A stretch of 64,000 nt of DNA, from positions 62,001 through 126,000 of the forward strand of contig OY969094.1 of NCBI GenBank assembly GCA_963697695.1, written 5' to 3'. This document shows, in pieces, positions 28,643 to 37,919 of this stretch (positions within the stretch are counted from its first letter, which is position 1; each line of letters starts with the position of its first letter). The stretch comes from VRUE01 sp963697695 (GTDB taxonomy: Bacteria; Actinomycetota; Thermoleophilia; Solirubrobacterales; 70-9). A program made the translations under genes and the position numbers. The notes under the pieces were generated by a model. That model was not told the DNA's origin. It searched no databases and worked only from the letters and a program-made list of their open reading frames with translations.

Positions 28643-31129
28643 GTGACCAGTCCAGGTGGGGGAGCGGCCGACGGTGCGCAGAAGCCGGCCGTGAAACGTG
28701 TTGTGCGCAATGTGGAATGCACGCTGCCGTTCGCGGAGCGTGACCGGTCGCTCCTGGATGGGCCTTGGCCGAACCGCGCAGGGTTGGGCGAGGAGTGGAA
28801 AGCCCACAAGGACAAGCTCACACGCTGGCTCGAGTTCGTGGACACCGGTGAAGCCGATGCGGACGACGTCAAAGTCAAAGCGAAAATCCGTGAGGCGCTC
28901 CTCAGGTTCCCCAACGCACCCATCCACGCGCTGCACGACGCCCCCAGGCATCCGGTCCAGCTACACGAGGAATGGCCCAACTACCACACCTACCGGGTGC
29001 TATGGAATGGCCGTCTCCCGTCCACGGGAGCTCGTCACATCTTTCTCCTCCATAATGGTCTCAACGAGACCGACGACATGGCGTTGCACTACTGGCTCGC
29101 GAGCTGGATCCTGGCAAAACGCAAGGATGCCGTGTGCATCATCAGGCCTCTACCGGGTCATCTCAGCCGCTACCGGTTCCAGGGCCCGTTCTCGGAGCGT
29201 CCGCTGGACGAGTACCTTCGCAACCCAGCCGACGTATTTCGTCAGTTCCTGCGCTACATGGTCGAGACACAATGGCTCTTGAGCGTTCTCGTGCCGCGAG
29301 GCTCGTATGAGGTCTCGACCGGCTGCGACTTGCTTTTGCCCAAAAAAGACCCAGGCAGGGTCTGCCCCAGTGCGCTCGCCGAGGAGATCGCTCGACAGGG
29401 GAATGAGATTCTCAAAGCAAGCAACCGCCTGGCGAAAAAGGGAGGCAGCGGTCAGTACTCGAAAGAAGAACTCGACAAAAAAGAGGTCCGCGATTCGATC
29501 GTGGCGCTTCGCGAGTTGGTTCGCTGGAGCCCGCTGCCGGCGGACGATCACCCTGAGCCAGGTGAGATCGACCGGCCGGCCATCCACGCCGTCGGCTACA
29601 GCATGGGCGGCTTTTTCGCGCAGTCCATCTTCTGTACCTGGCCCTTTGCCGTAGCGAGCTGCTCGAGCCTTTTTGCAGGAGGGGCTCTCCGTGATCTCGC
29701 GCCCACCGGCTTCGCTCATCCTCAGGAGTGGCAGTCAGTGCTGCACGGACTTCGTTCGGAGCTCGACCAAGCTCGCATCGAAGACTATCTCGGAGAAAAG
29801 GAAAGCGATGGCAAGGGGGTCACGAAAGAGGTACTGGGAATCAACCGGGTGTCCTTCGAGTACATCAACCGCATTTTCACCGACGTCTTCCTCCAGGCGG
29901 ACCGTGGCTCGTACAGCACTCGCCTGCAAGAGTTCGGACGCCGGATGGTGTTCATCCTCGGCGGTGAAGATCCCATCGTTCAGATCCGTAACGTGCTCGA
30001 TGCGGCGCCGCCCGGCGGTATCAATCTCCATCAGATCGGGGATATGAGCCATTTTCCAAGCCGTAAGAGTGGAACGGTCGGGGATGCCCAGCGGGACTTC
30101 TGGCTGCCCGAGTTGGGCGGCATGATCGCCCGGTTCGCTGAGCGCACGGCGAATCTCCTACAGGAAACCCACAGCGAGAACTGGCGGATAAAGCAGAAAG
30201 GCCGGTCGGGGAAGAAAAAAGCGCGGAGGAGGTCGTCGCGAGAGAGGCCTTTGGACCGCGCGCTGCCGAACCTCGAGTTCGAGGAGGAGCTCGACACGAT
30301 GCTCGAGATGGTGAAATCGGGGGGCTGGCTCTTGATCGCGAGGAACCAGATTCCCACCGTGTTCAGGAGCAAAAAATCCTTTCGCGTTCACGCTGCGGCC
30401 ATGCACCATTTCGAGGATCTGATCGGGACATATGTGGAGAGCCTGGAATCGCGTGCGAAAACCCTGACCGACCTTAAGGACAGGTTGACCCTCCTCGTTC
30501 CGTCCTCTCAGATGCCAAAACGAGGCAAAGGTCAAGACGACCATGCTCGCGAGCAGTGGAGGCGCGATAGGGCGAGGTTCTCGAAGAGCGAGGTGGGAAT
30601 CCGTTACTGGCCAACCATGACGGCCGGCTCCAGTGCGCTGCAGAAATTCCAGAAAGCAGAAGCGGTGAGAGAGGTCGAGGGGGGCGAGTGTCCGCCCGGG
30701 GATCTCGCAAAGATCGGAGACTCATGGCTGGAGGCGCAGGGGGAGTGGGGCAGGCGCGATGACCCCTCCGCTCCGGAGCCGCGGATTTCCTTGACCATGC
30801 TGCCTGACGCATGGATTGCCTTTGACGAGGAGGCGTGCGAGACGCTCCAACTCGTCGGCACCGACGCGCGGTACAAACGAGAAGAGGTCGAGTCGAGGGT
30901 GGTCGACCTCGCCTGTCAGCTTGCCGAGCGCGATACGACGACCACAGGCAAGCTGGGGAACTTCCTCACCACAGGCTCCGTGCGAATGGTCAAGGTCTCA
31001 GCCGCGGAGTTCAACCCCCGCTACCGGGGGCGGGTTCTAGGTGGTTCCGGGCGAGATACCCGGGCTGCCGCCAGCCTGCTCGTGCACTGGGCCATCGCCT
31101 TTCAGGCGTCAGACCTCGTCCTGCCCTGA
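28643..31129 (+). CDS. Large alpha/beta hydrolase with novel C-terminal region
   Basis: An 828-residue protein without signal peptide. The first ~510 residues form an alpha/beta-hydrolase: oxyanion-type loop FLLHNGLNE at about 134, nucleophile elbow GYSMGG with Ser320, acid Asp443 in GGEDPIV, and His470 in GDMSHFPS. A long insert, with a Lys/Glu-rich stretch near 235-290, separates the strands. From about 520 a Lys/Arg-rich linker leads to an unrecognised, mainly helical 300-residue part. The GTG start has no Shine-Dalgarno; a TGATAT box lies just upstream at 28628, so a leaderless transcript is possible. Substrate unknown; I cannot match the whole architecture to a known enzyme. Confidence 0.75.
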   Translation: MTSPGGGAADGAQKPAVKRVVRNVECTLPFAERDRSLLDGPWPNRAGLGEEWKAHKDKLTRWLEFVDTGEADADDVKVKAKIREALLRFPNAPIHALHDAPRHPVQLHEEWPNYHTYRVLWNGRLPSTGARHIFLLHNGLNETDDMALHYWLASWILAKRKDAVCIIRPLPGHLSRYRFQGPFSERPLDEYLRNPADVFRQFLRYMVETQWLLSVLVPRGSYEVSTGCDLLLPKKDPGRVCPSALAEEIARQGNEILKASNRLAKKGGSGQYSKEELDKKEVRDSIVALRELVRWSPLPADDHPEPGEIDRPAIHAVGYSMGGFFAQSIFCTWPFAVASCSSLFAGGALRDLAPTGFAHPQEWQSVLHGLRSELDQARIEDYLGEKESDGKGVTKEVLGINRVSFEYINRIFTDVFLQADRGSYSTRLQEFGRRMVFILGGEDPIVQIRNVLDAAPPGGINLHQIGDMSHFPSRKSGTVGDAQRDFWLPELGGMIARFAERTANLLQETHSENWRIKQKGRSGKKKARRRSSRERPLDRALPNLEFEEELDTMLEMVKSGGWLLIARNQIPTVFRSKKSFRVHAAAMHHFEDLIGTYVESLESRAKTLTDLKDRLTLLVPSSQMPKRGKGQDDHAREQWRRDRARFSKSEVGIRYWPTMTAGSSALQKFQKAEAVREVEGGECPPGDLAKIGDSWLEAQGEWGRRDDPSAPEPRISLTMLPDAWIAFDEEACETLQLVGTDARYKREEVESRVVDLACQLAERDTTTTGKLGNFLTTGSVRMVKVSAAEFNPRYRGRVLGGSGRDTRAAASLLVHWAIAFQASDLVLP

Positions 31130-32194
31130 GCGTCGTTTCCGGCCCTCCTTCAGCTCCCGGCTCTTGACCTTCGCGTCCTCATATGAGGAGCGAACCAGCT
31201 GCTTGCCGCCCGACCAGCCGAAGACCCAGGAGACGAGGATGATCGCGAAGATGACGTCCCAGCTCGAGATCACCAGCTGCTGGCCGATCGAGTAGGCGGT
31301 TGCGGTCGAGGCCGAGGCGTCGCCGGAGAGGGCGGCCGAGTTCATCGCCTGGGTCACTCCGACCCCTCCCGGCGTCGCCGAGACGCTGTTGGAGATCGAG
31401 TTCGACGCGGTGACCGTGGCGACGTTGTGGAAGGTCACCGGGATTCCATAGGCACCGAGGAAGACGCCGACGATCGCCAGCCGGGCGAGGTAGCTGCCGA
31501 GCTCGGGGAGGACCAGCCCGAAGAAGGTCTTGCGCGGCGAGCGCAGGATCGCGCCGCCGGTGATCAGCTGGCCGCGTAGCTTCGCCAGCCGCTCCCAGAA
31601 GATGCGCACGAGCAGCCCGATGAGGACGACCGCCCCGATCGCGATCAGGGCGATGAGCGCCTCGTGTTCGGCGACGAAACCGAGCTTGATCGAGAAGGAC
31701 CCGCTGACCGAGAGGAAGAGAAAGAGGTAGAGCGCGACGTTGAAGATCGAGAAGGGGATCTTCTGGACCAGGAGCCCCGAGACCACGAGTGGGAAGGTCG
31801 CGCCGATGAAGAGGGTCGTGAACATGACCATCATCACCAGCGTGCCGAGGTTGGCCGGGAGGAAGCTGTTGAGGGCGACCGCGACGGCGTAAGCGGCCAG
31901 CACGAGCCGAAAAGAGATCCCGGCATGTGGCAGGGCGGCCCGCAGGATCCCGAACCAGGCGAGCGCCGCGAGAGAGGTCTGCGCCGTCTCCAGGGAAATC
32001 CCCGCGACGATCGCCCAGGGCGGGATCTCGCCGACCTTGTCGAGCAGGTCGCGAACCCAGGCGAAGGCGGGCAGGCCGAGCAGCTCGAGCAGGCAGAGGA
32101 GAAGGGCGACGCCGCCGATCCAAATTGCGACCCGCTTAAGCCGGCACGAGAGGGGCTGCGCTCCGGCTTCAGCAGGCCCGGCGACGGTTTCCAC
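31109..32194 (-). CDS. LPG synthase transmembrane-domain family (UPF0104) protein
   Basis: A 361-residue integral membrane protein with about eight helices. Family marks are LNSFLPANLGTL near residue 110 and the ATPGGVGVTQA segment near 290, as in the flippase-like part of lysylphosphatidylglycerol synthases. There is no C-terminal synthase domain, so it is the stand-alone membrane half often found near glycan or lipid genes. It ends with a basic tail and overlaps the hydrolase gene by 21 nt at their 3' ends. Confidence 0.85.
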   Translation of the reverse strand: METVAGPAEAGAQPLSCRLKRVAIWIGGVALLLCLLELLGLPAFAWVRDLLDKVGEIPPWAIVAGISLETAQTSLAALAWFGILRAALPHAGISFRLVLAAYAVAVALNSFLPANLGTLVMMVMFTTLFIGATFPLVVSGLLVQKIPFSIFNVALYLFLFLSVSGSFSIKLGFVAEHEALIALIAIGAVVLIGLLVRIFWERLAKLRGQLITGGAILRSPRKTFFGLVLPELGSYLARLAIVGVFLGAYGIPVTFHNVATVTASNSISNSVSATPGGVGVTQAMNSAALSGDASASTATAYSIGQQLVISSWDVIFAIILVSWVFGWSGGKQLVRSSYEDAKVKSRELKEGRKRRSGQDEV

Positions 32195-32287
32195 GGGGCG
32201 AGACCCTAGCGATAGACCCGACGCTGGCCTGCAGCCGCCATCGGTGCAAAGATCGCCTCAAAGCCCTGTTAACCGAGAGGAGTAAAT

Positions 32288-32698
32288 GTGTCAGTTGGAG
32301 ATTTGAAGCGGAGGATCTGGGTCTTCCCGGTGGTGCTGGCAATCGGCGTCGCCGGTTTCGGCGCAGCGGGCTGTGGTGGCGACGGCGACGACAGCGACAG
32401 CGTCGGATCGCAGATCCAGCAGGGCATCGAAGACGGGGTCGAAGAAGCCAAAGAGGGCGTCGAAAAGGGTGCAGAAGAAGCCAAGAAAGGCCTGGAAAAG
32501 GCCGAAGAAGAGGCGCGCCAGGGTGGCGAACAGAGCCGGGAAGAGGCTCGTACCGGTGCCGAAAACGCCAAGGAAGAGGCCGAAAAAGGACTCGAAAAGG
32601 GAGCCCGGGAAGCAAAGAAGGGCATCGAAGAGGGCAAGGACCAGGCCCAACAGGCGATCGAAGAAGCCGAAGACCGCGTCAAGGGGAACGGCAACTAG
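32288..32698 (+). CDS. LEA-like helical lipoprotein
   Basis: A 136-residue protein with a lipobox (GAAGC near residue 28) and then almost 100 residues of Lys/Glu/Ala-rich near-11-mer repeats (EEAKEGVEKGAEEAKKGLEK). This pattern resembles LEA group 3/apolipoprotein-like amphipathic helices. It would sit on the outer face of the membrane, perhaps protecting it in drying or stress (inference). The GTG start is preceded by a strong GAGAGGAG at 32275. It lies 10 bp before the next gene. Confidence 0.75.
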   Translation: MSVGDLKRRIWVFPVVLAIGVAGFGAAGCGGDGDDSDSVGSQIQQGIEDGVEEAKEGVEKGAEEAKKGLEKAEEEARQGGEQSREEARTGAENAKEEAEKGLEKGAREAKKGIEEGKDQAQQAIEEAEDRVKGNGN

Positions 32699-32708
32699 CA
32701 GGCGGCCA

Positions 32709-33038
32709 TTGACGGACACCGACCCCCTCGACGAGTTCGAAGCGCTGGTTGCCGACGCGATCGACGCCCTGCCCGACGAATTCCAGAAGGTGCTGGAGAA
32801 AGTCGCGGTGGTGGTCTCCGACCGTGGAACAGAAGCTCACGCCTACGGGCATTACTTCGGCGATGGGGTGGCGCGCGAACGCTACGAGGACCGGATCGTG
32901 ATCTACCGCGACACGCTCGAGCGAGACTTCGGCCACGACCGGGAGCTGCTTGCGAAGCAGGTCGAGCGCACTTTGCGGCACGAGCTTGCCCACCATCTCG
33001 GCTGGGATGAGCCCGGGGTGGGCGGGCTGGGGCTCTAG
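32709..33038 (+). CDS. Metallopeptidase-family (M117-like) protein
   Basis: A 109-residue protein with the zincin motif HELAHHLGW (H-E-x-x-H) near residue 97, in the small acidic metallopeptidase family recognised by an N-terminal FEALVADAIDALPDEF and central GHYFGD...DRIVIYRDTL. I chose the TTG at 32709, 10 bp after the lipoprotein stop. Earlier starts lie inside that gene. Its 3' end overlaps that of the convergent secreted-protein gene by 4 nt. Substrates for this family are not established. Confidence 0.82.
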   Translation: MTDTDPLDEFEALVADAIDALPDEFQKVLEKVAVVVSDRGTEAHAYGHYFGDGVARERYEDRIVIYRDTLERDFGHDRELLAKQVERTLRHELAHHLGWDEPGVGGLGL

Positions 33039-33811
33039 CGGACCTTGCAGTTGCGTGCGAGGGTGGTTGTCACCCGCTGCCCGTTGGCGAAACCGAAGGT
33101 CGCTTTCGCCAGCTTGAAGGGAGCGCCGGGAAAGCCGACGGGCGCAGCGCAGCTGGCGCTGAGGAAGCTCCGCTCTTTGCCGGCGAAGCGGTACTTCCGC
33201 CCGATCGTCAGCTCGATGTCGGTGACGTAGCCCAGTTCGGAGGCAATCGGCGGGATCTTGGCCGAGAACACCGTGCCGAAGTCGCCTTGGCCGGGTTTCC
33301 TCATCTCGAAGGGCAGCACGAAGGTGGCTCGCACCGGGCTCGATACGTAGATGTGGAGCAGCAGCGCGGGGCGACCTCGGTACCTGCCGTTGAAGGCACG
33401 CACGTCCCCTACGGCGGGAATGAAGGTCTCGTTGGGGAAGTCGAGGATGACGCCGAAGCGGCCATTGCCGACGAGCGCGCTTCGGCAGGCCGTCAGGGCG
33501 GCTTCCGTGCTCGACTGCTCGAGCGCCTCGATCGGGCAGACCGGAAGTCCGCGCAGGAAGAGCTTGCCGTTTCGGTTGACGGCCACCGACATCGTCCTCA
33601 GCAGCGGCGGGCGGCTGCCGTCGGCGGTCCCGATCGAGCCGTCGAGCAGAACCGACACCGGCGCCAGCCGGTCACGGGGCAAGGCGCGCGGCGAGAGTTT
33701 GCCGTCGAAGGAAACGCGCAGGCTGCCGCGCTGGACGATCTCTCCATGGGCGGCGACGGCGGTCACCAGGACCGCCAGGGCGAGGGCTATCGAGACGAGC
33801 GAGCGTTGCAT
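33035..33811 (-). CDS. Secreted hypothetical protein
   Basis: A 258-residue protein with a clean signal peptide (SIALALAVLVTAVAAHG). The mature part is beta-rich (VQRGSLRVSFDGKLSP) with four Cys, probably two disulfides. I do not recognise the family; similar secreted proteins of 230-270 residues with IELTIGRKYRFAGK-like segments occur in Thermoleophilia, as I recall. Convergent with the metallopeptidase. Function unknown. Confidence 0.7.
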   Translation of the reverse strand: MQRSLVSIALALAVLVTAVAAHGEIVQRGSLRVSFDGKLSPRALPRDRLAPVSVLLDGSIGTADGSRPPLLRTMSVAVNRNGKLFLRGLPVCPIEALEQSSTEAALTACRSALVGNGRFGVILDFPNETFIPAVGDVRAFNGRYRGRPALLLHIYVSSPVRATFVLPFEMRKPGQGDFGTVFSAKIPPIASELGYVTDIELTIGRKYRFAGKERSFLSASCAAPVGFPGAPFKLAKATFGFANGQRVTTTLARNCKVR

Positions 33812-33897
33812 CGGATGCTGTCAAGTCTAGGTTCCTCGAACCGCGGCCGTTCGTTATCCGCTGATTACGGCGGCCGGCTCTCCCTGCAGGCCCTAGG

Positions 33898-35445
33898 GTG
33901 ATGTCGATGGCCGAGCCGAGCCGGTGGATCGAGTTTTCGGAGGGCGACGAGTTCGCCGGTTACCGGATCGAGCAGAGGCTGGGGCGCGGCGGCATGGGGA
34001 TTCTCTATCTGGCAATCGAGCCGGGCCTGGAGCGCCGCGTCGCGCTGAAGTTGATCGCGCCGGAGGTGGCGGCCGACGAGGTCTTCGCCCATCGCTTCGC
34101 CGAGGAGTCCAGGATCGCCGCCTCGATCGAGCACCCCAACGTGGTGCCGATCTATGCCGCGGGCGAGGAAGGCGGAGTTCCCTACATCGCGATGCGCTAC
34201 GTCCCCGGTGCCGATCTGGGCAAACGGGTGGGGCGCGACGGCCGGCTCGGCATTTCCATGGCGACGACGCTGATCGCCCAGGTGGGCAATGGCCTCGACG
34301 CGATCCACGCCGCCGGCCTCGTGCACCGCGACGTGAAGCCGGCCAACGTCCTGCTCGCCGGTGAGGAAGGCTCGGAGCACGCCTACCTCACCGACTTCGG
34401 CGTCGCCCGCAACGTTGCAACCGAGTCGGGCCTGACCCAGACCGGGCGCTTCGTCGGCACGCTCGACTACGTCGCACCGGAGCAGATCTCCGGCGGCGCG
34501 GTCGACGCCCGCGTCGATGTCTACGCGCTCGGTTGCCTCCTCTTCAAGCTGCTCACCGGCGAAGTCCCCTTTCCCAGGGACGGTGAGGCGGCGCGTCTTT
34601 ACGCCCACCTCAACGACCCGCCGCCGGCCCCGTCGCTGTACGTGCCGGAGGTCTCGATGGCACTGGACGACGTCGTGATCAGGGCGATGTCGAAGGCGCC
34701 CGAGGACCGCTTTCCCTCTGCCGGGGACCTCGGCCGCGCCGCCCTGGCGGCGGTGAAGGGCGAGCGGCCCTCGGTGCCGGAGCGGACGGTTGCCACCGGC
34801 GCGGCGGCGACGAAGGAGTCGCCGGTCTCGGCACCGGCTGTGGAGCCGACGGCGGCGACTCGGCGCGTCGAGGCCACTCAGGCCGCACCACGTTCGACGG
34901 GTGGCGGGGAGCGCCGCGTGCGGCTGGCGATCGGCGGGGTGTTGATCGCGCTGGCGGCGATCGTCGTCGCGGTGATCGCCTTCGGCGGCGGTGGCTCCGA
35001 TCCCGATGCCGGGGCAAGCGGGTCGCCGGTCCGGACTGAGGCAAAGAAAGAAGCCGGGCCTGAACCGCTGAGCAAAACCGAGCTGATCGAACGGGCCGAC
35101 GCGGTCTGTGCGAGCAGCCAGGACCGCTACCGGGAGATTCACAACCTCGAAGAGGAGTATTCGGCCGACATCCCCTACGCGCAGGCTCTCGTCGAGTTTG
35201 CGAGAACGCGCATCCGCGGGCTGCGGCAGCTGATTCCGCCGCCCTCGCTCGCCCAGCCGTACGAGAAATACGTCAAAGCCCAGGAACGGGTCTATGACAC
35301 CGACGTGAAAGCGCTCGAAGCGGCAAGGAGCGGGGACGCGGCAGGAGTGGAGGCGGCGCGCGATCTCCGCGATGCCGAGGATGCCTTGCGTGAGGAACTG
35401 GCGCGCCAAATCGGATTCTCTGTTTGCAGCACTCCGCAAAGCTGA
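33898..35445 (+). CDS. Transmembrane Ser/Thr protein kinase (PknB type)
   Basis: A 515-residue kinase. Residues about 20-285 form the kinase domain: glycine loop GRGGMG, Lys in VALKLI, catalytic loop HRDVKPANVLL, DFGVA, and the APE motif in VAPEQ. A Thr/Ala-rich linker follows, then one membrane helix near 342-362 (AIGGVLIALAAIVVAVIAF), and a 150-residue extracellular domain without PASTA repeats. The start codon is GTG at 33898 or ATG at 33901 or 33907. The outer domain is helical and may sense a small ligand. Targets unknown. Confidence 0.9.
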   Translation: MMSMAEPSRWIEFSEGDEFAGYRIEQRLGRGGMGILYLAIEPGLERRVALKLIAPEVAADEVFAHRFAEESRIAASIEHPNVVPIYAAGEEGGVPYIAMRYVPGADLGKRVGRDGRLGISMATTLIAQVGNGLDAIHAAGLVHRDVKPANVLLAGEEGSEHAYLTDFGVARNVATESGLTQTGRFVGTLDYVAPEQISGGAVDARVDVYALGCLLFKLLTGEVPFPRDGEAARLYAHLNDPPPAPSLYVPEVSMALDDVVIRAMSKAPEDRFPSAGDLGRAALAAVKGERPSVPERTVATGAAATKESPVSAPAVEPTAATRRVEATQAAPRSTGGGERRVRLAIGGVLIALAAIVVAVIAFGGGGSDPDAGASGSPVRTEAKKEAGPEPLSKTELIERADAVCASSQDRYREIHNLEEEYSADIPYAQALVEFARTRIRGLRQLIPPPSLAQPYEKYVKAQERVYDTDVKALEAARSGDAAGVEAARDLRDAEDALREELARQIGFSVCSTPQS

Positions 35446-35451
35446 GGAGGA

Positions 35452-35844
35452 GTGGTGGAATCGCAAATCGACGCCTGGATCGCCGGCTACGAGCAAGCCT
35501 GGCGCACACCGGGCACCGGGCAGCTGGAGAAGCTCTTTGCCCCGGACGCGACCTACCGAATGTCCCCTTACGAGGAGCCGGCGGTAGGCCTTGCCGAGAT
35601 CGCCGAGCTCTGGGAGCGGGAGCGGCAGGGGTCCGACGAGGAGTTCGAGATGACCCATGAGCTCGTCGCTCTCGACGGAGACACCGGGGTGATCCGGGTC
35701 GAGGTTCGCTACAGCAGGCCGGAGCCGCTCGAGTACCGCGATCTCTGGATCGTCCACTTCGCCGCCGACGGCCGCTGTCGCGACTTCGAGGAGTGGCCGT
35801 TCTGGCCGGGGCAGCAGATCATCGCCAAAGGAGGAAGCGCGTGA
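35452..35844 (+). CDS. SnoaL/NTF2-like domain protein
   Basis: A 130-residue single-domain protein with the cone-shaped NTF2 fold pattern: WIAGYEQAWRTPGTGQLEKL, FAPDATYRMSPYEEP, then beta strands ending in FEEWPFW. Such proteins are small-molecule-binding enzymes or accessory domains. The GTG at 35452 follows GAGGAG, 6 bp after the kinase gene. The end overlaps the next start (GTGA). Function unknown. Confidence 0.75.
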   Translation: MVESQIDAWIAGYEQAWRTPGTGQLEKLFAPDATYRMSPYEEPAVGLAEIAELWERERQGSDEEFEMTHELVALDGDTGVIRVEVRYSRPEPLEYRDLWIVHFAADGRCRDFEEWPFWPGQQIIAKGGSA

Positions 35845-36302
35845 AGTCGAACACCGTCTACATGACCTTCAACACCAGTTCCCGCCGTGAGCTGATCAGG
35901 ATCACCGAGGAGGTTCAGGCGGCGGTGGACGAGGCCGGGATTGCCGAGGGCATGGTCCTGGTTTCGGCGATGCACATCACCGCCGGCGTCTGGGTCAACG
36001 ACGACGAGCCGGGCCTTCATGAGGACACGCTCGAATGGCTCGACAAGGTTGCGCCGCCGAGCTGGAAGCCTGCCGCGAACGAAGTGGCGGGGGAATTGTT
36101 GCCCGACGATGGCGACTACCGCCACCATCGCGGCGGCGAGGACAACGGCGACGCCCACCTGAAGAACCTGCTCGTCCATCACCAGGCGATCGTGCCGGTC
36201 ACCGGCGGCCGTCTCGATCTCGGCCCCTGGCAGCAGGTCTTCTACTGCGAGTTCGACGGCGGTCGCCCGAAGCGCCTGGTGATCAAGGCGATGGGGGAGT
36301 AG
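35841..36302 (+). CDS. YjbQ (UPF0047) family protein
   Basis: A 153-residue homologue of YjbQ, noted in annotation as secondary thiamine-phosphate synthase. Conserved features: SAMHITAGVWVNDDEPG, a DDGDYRHHRGGEDNGDAHLKN metal-like cluster, LVHHQAIVPVTGG and GPWQQVFYCEFDG. Overlaps the previous gene by 4 nt. The GTG start gives VKSNTVYMTFNT. Confidence 0.88.
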   Translation: MKSNTVYMTFNTSSRRELIRITEEVQAAVDEAGIAEGMVLVSAMHITAGVWVNDDEPGLHEDTLEWLDKVAPPSWKPAANEVAGELLPDDGDYRHHRGGEDNGDAHLKNLLVHHQAIVPVTGGRLDLGPWQQVFYCEFDGGRPKRLVIKAMGE

Positions 36303-36320
36303 GCGGCGCAGCCGGCCGGG

Positions 36321-37178
36321 TTAGTCGGCGTCGCGGTCGAGGCGGGCGACTCGTTCGGCCCGCTGGCGGACTTCGTCCGCGGCCTCGCGGGTGGCGGCGA
36401 GGGCCTCCTGCTGCACCGCCGCCACGCCCTCGCTCGGCTTGCCGCCGACGATGTCGCGGAAGGCGTTCTTGAAACGCTCCGTGTGGCGGTCGGGAGGGAA
36501 GCGCTCTTCGGCCGCCGCCTGCTTGGCGGGATTGCGCTCTCCATAGCGCTTGCGCGCCCAGGGCGAGCCCGGCTTGCCGAGACGCCAGGCGCCGTAGATC
36601 GCAACCGGCAGGACGAAGAAGCCGACCCAGCCATGCAGGAGCCGCTGCTTTGCGAAGCAGAGGGCGACCATTGCGAAGAGAAAGAGGGCACCGAGAACGC
36701 TGAAGAGGATCTCCAGTGGAGAGCTCGTGTCGAAGCTGAAGGGGCTGAAGCCGAGCAGAACCAGCACCATTCCCGCAGCGGCGATCACAGTCGCGTCGAT
36801 CGAGCTACGGCCCTGCTCCGCCCAATAGACGTCTTCGAGGTAGACCCAGAGTGCGAACTCGTCGATCGTCAGGCCGGCGCCGACGCCGAAGGCGAACGCG
36901 CAGATCTCGGTATAGGGGCTGTTTCCGAGCGCGCTGAAGCCGAGCGCGCCGGCGATCATCATCGTCACGATCCCGAAGACGAGGTGGTGCAGGTGAACCC
37001 CGCTCTCGCTGACCACGCTGCCGGGCCACCAGGGCACCTTCGGGCTGCGCATCAACCGCGTGCTCATGCGGATGAAGGCGAAGGAGAGGATGAAGCCGGC
37101 GAAGACGAGGAAGAGGCCCTGCTCTTCGTGTTCGACGAGCTGATTCCAGAAGTCGCTGAAGATCGAGGTGGGGATCAC
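36321..37178 (-). CDS. Multipass membrane protein
   Basis: A 285-residue protein with about seven hydrophobic segments in its first 200 residues, and a charged, coiled-coil-prone C-terminal 80 residues. The pattern SGVHLHHLVFGI recalls a membrane enzyme site with His, and no clear family. The start is the GTG at 37178, which overlaps the upstream gene's stop (GTGA). An alternative long frame upstream is antisense-like and Arg-rich and is not credible. Confidence 0.7.
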   Translation of the reverse strand: MIPTSIFSDFWNQLVEHEEQGLFLVFAGFILSFAFIRMSTRLMRSPKVPWWPGSVVSESGVHLHHLVFGIVTMMIAGALGFSALGNSPYTEICAFAFGVGAGLTIDEFALWVYLEDVYWAEQGRSSIDATVIAAAGMVLVLLGFSPFSFDTSSPLEILFSVLGALFLFAMVALCFAKQRLLHGWVGFFVLPVAIYGAWRLGKPGSPWARKRYGERNPAKQAAAEERFPPDRHTERFKNAFRDIVGGKPSEGVAAVQQEALAATREAADEVRQRAERVARLDRDAD

Positions 37179-37918
37179 GAGACCGGCTTCGAGTGTAGTT
37201 CGACGCCGCCGCCTTTCTCGCGAATCCGGTCGACGGCGATCAGCACCGCAGCGACGGCGTAGAACGGCGTGAAGGCGACGTTGGCGACCACGTCCGCCAG
37301 CCACTCGGAGTAGAGCGTGTCTCCAAGCAGGTCGTGGGCAAGGACCGTGAAGAGGTTCGTGATCGTGTCGCCGACGAGCTCGATCGGAACGAGGACGGCG
37401 AAGACGACCAGGAACTTGCCGCGCACGAGCTGGATGCTGCGGCCGAAGGCGGCGCGTACGCCCCGGTGCTCGATCTCGACCACCGGTGCGGCCAGGCCGA
37501 GCCAGACGAAGGCGAGGACGCCGGGGACGAAGAGGAAGACGAAGCCGACAGCGACCAATAGCCCGTAGATCAAGTCGATCGCGATCAGCCGGCGGTAGTT
37601 GATCATGCCGGCGATCTCGCGCAGCGACGGCGGCCTGTCGCCGTGAGGGTGGGTGAGCGAGATCGCCACCGCACCGGTGTAGAAGACCTCGCCGAGCAGG
37701 CCGGTAACCGCGAGGGCGACCAGGGCGGCGACCAAGGCGAGGATCTGCAGCTCTCCATCGAGATCGAGCGAGCCGATTTCGGCGTTGATCGTGATCGCGT
37801 GAATCAAGCCCAGGGGGATGAAGACGACCAGGGCGAGCAGCACCAGCGATGGTGCCCATTTGGCGTAGGTGCGGACAATCCGGGTGTAGATCGAGGCCAG
37901 CTCGGTGCGGCGGCTCAC
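37175..37918 (-). CDS. Membrane protein, YciC/GPDP-membrane-domain-like
   Basis: A 247-residue protein with about six membrane helices. Features such as PPSLREIAGMINYRRLIAID, AFGRSIQLVRGKFLVVF and FVPGVLAFVWLGLAAPVVEIE match the general pattern of the YciC/glycerophosphodiester-phosphodiesterase membrane-domain group, often annotated by similarity only. The GTG start at 37918 lies 1 nt after the zinc-ribbon-like gene's stop. It forms an operon with the next membrane protein. Confidence 0.7.
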   Translation of the reverse strand: MSRRTELASIYTRIVRTYAKWAPSLVLLALVVFIPLGLIHAITINAEIGSLDLDGELQILALVAALVALAVTGLLGEVFYTGAVAISLTHPHGDRPPSLREIAGMINYRRLIAIDLIYGLLVAVGFVFLFVPGVLAFVWLGLAAPVVEIEHRGVRAAFGRSIQLVRGKFLVVFAVLVPIELVGDTITNLFTVLAHDLLGDTLYSEWLADVVANVAFTPFYAVAAVLIAVDRIREKGGGVELHSKPVS

Positions 37919-37919
37919 G

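Noticed and set aside
36321..37859. Long N-terminal extension of the membrane protein at 36321
   Set aside because: The first 230 codons are an Arg-rich shadow of the neighbouring membrane protein; the GTG at 37178 fits the gene boundary.
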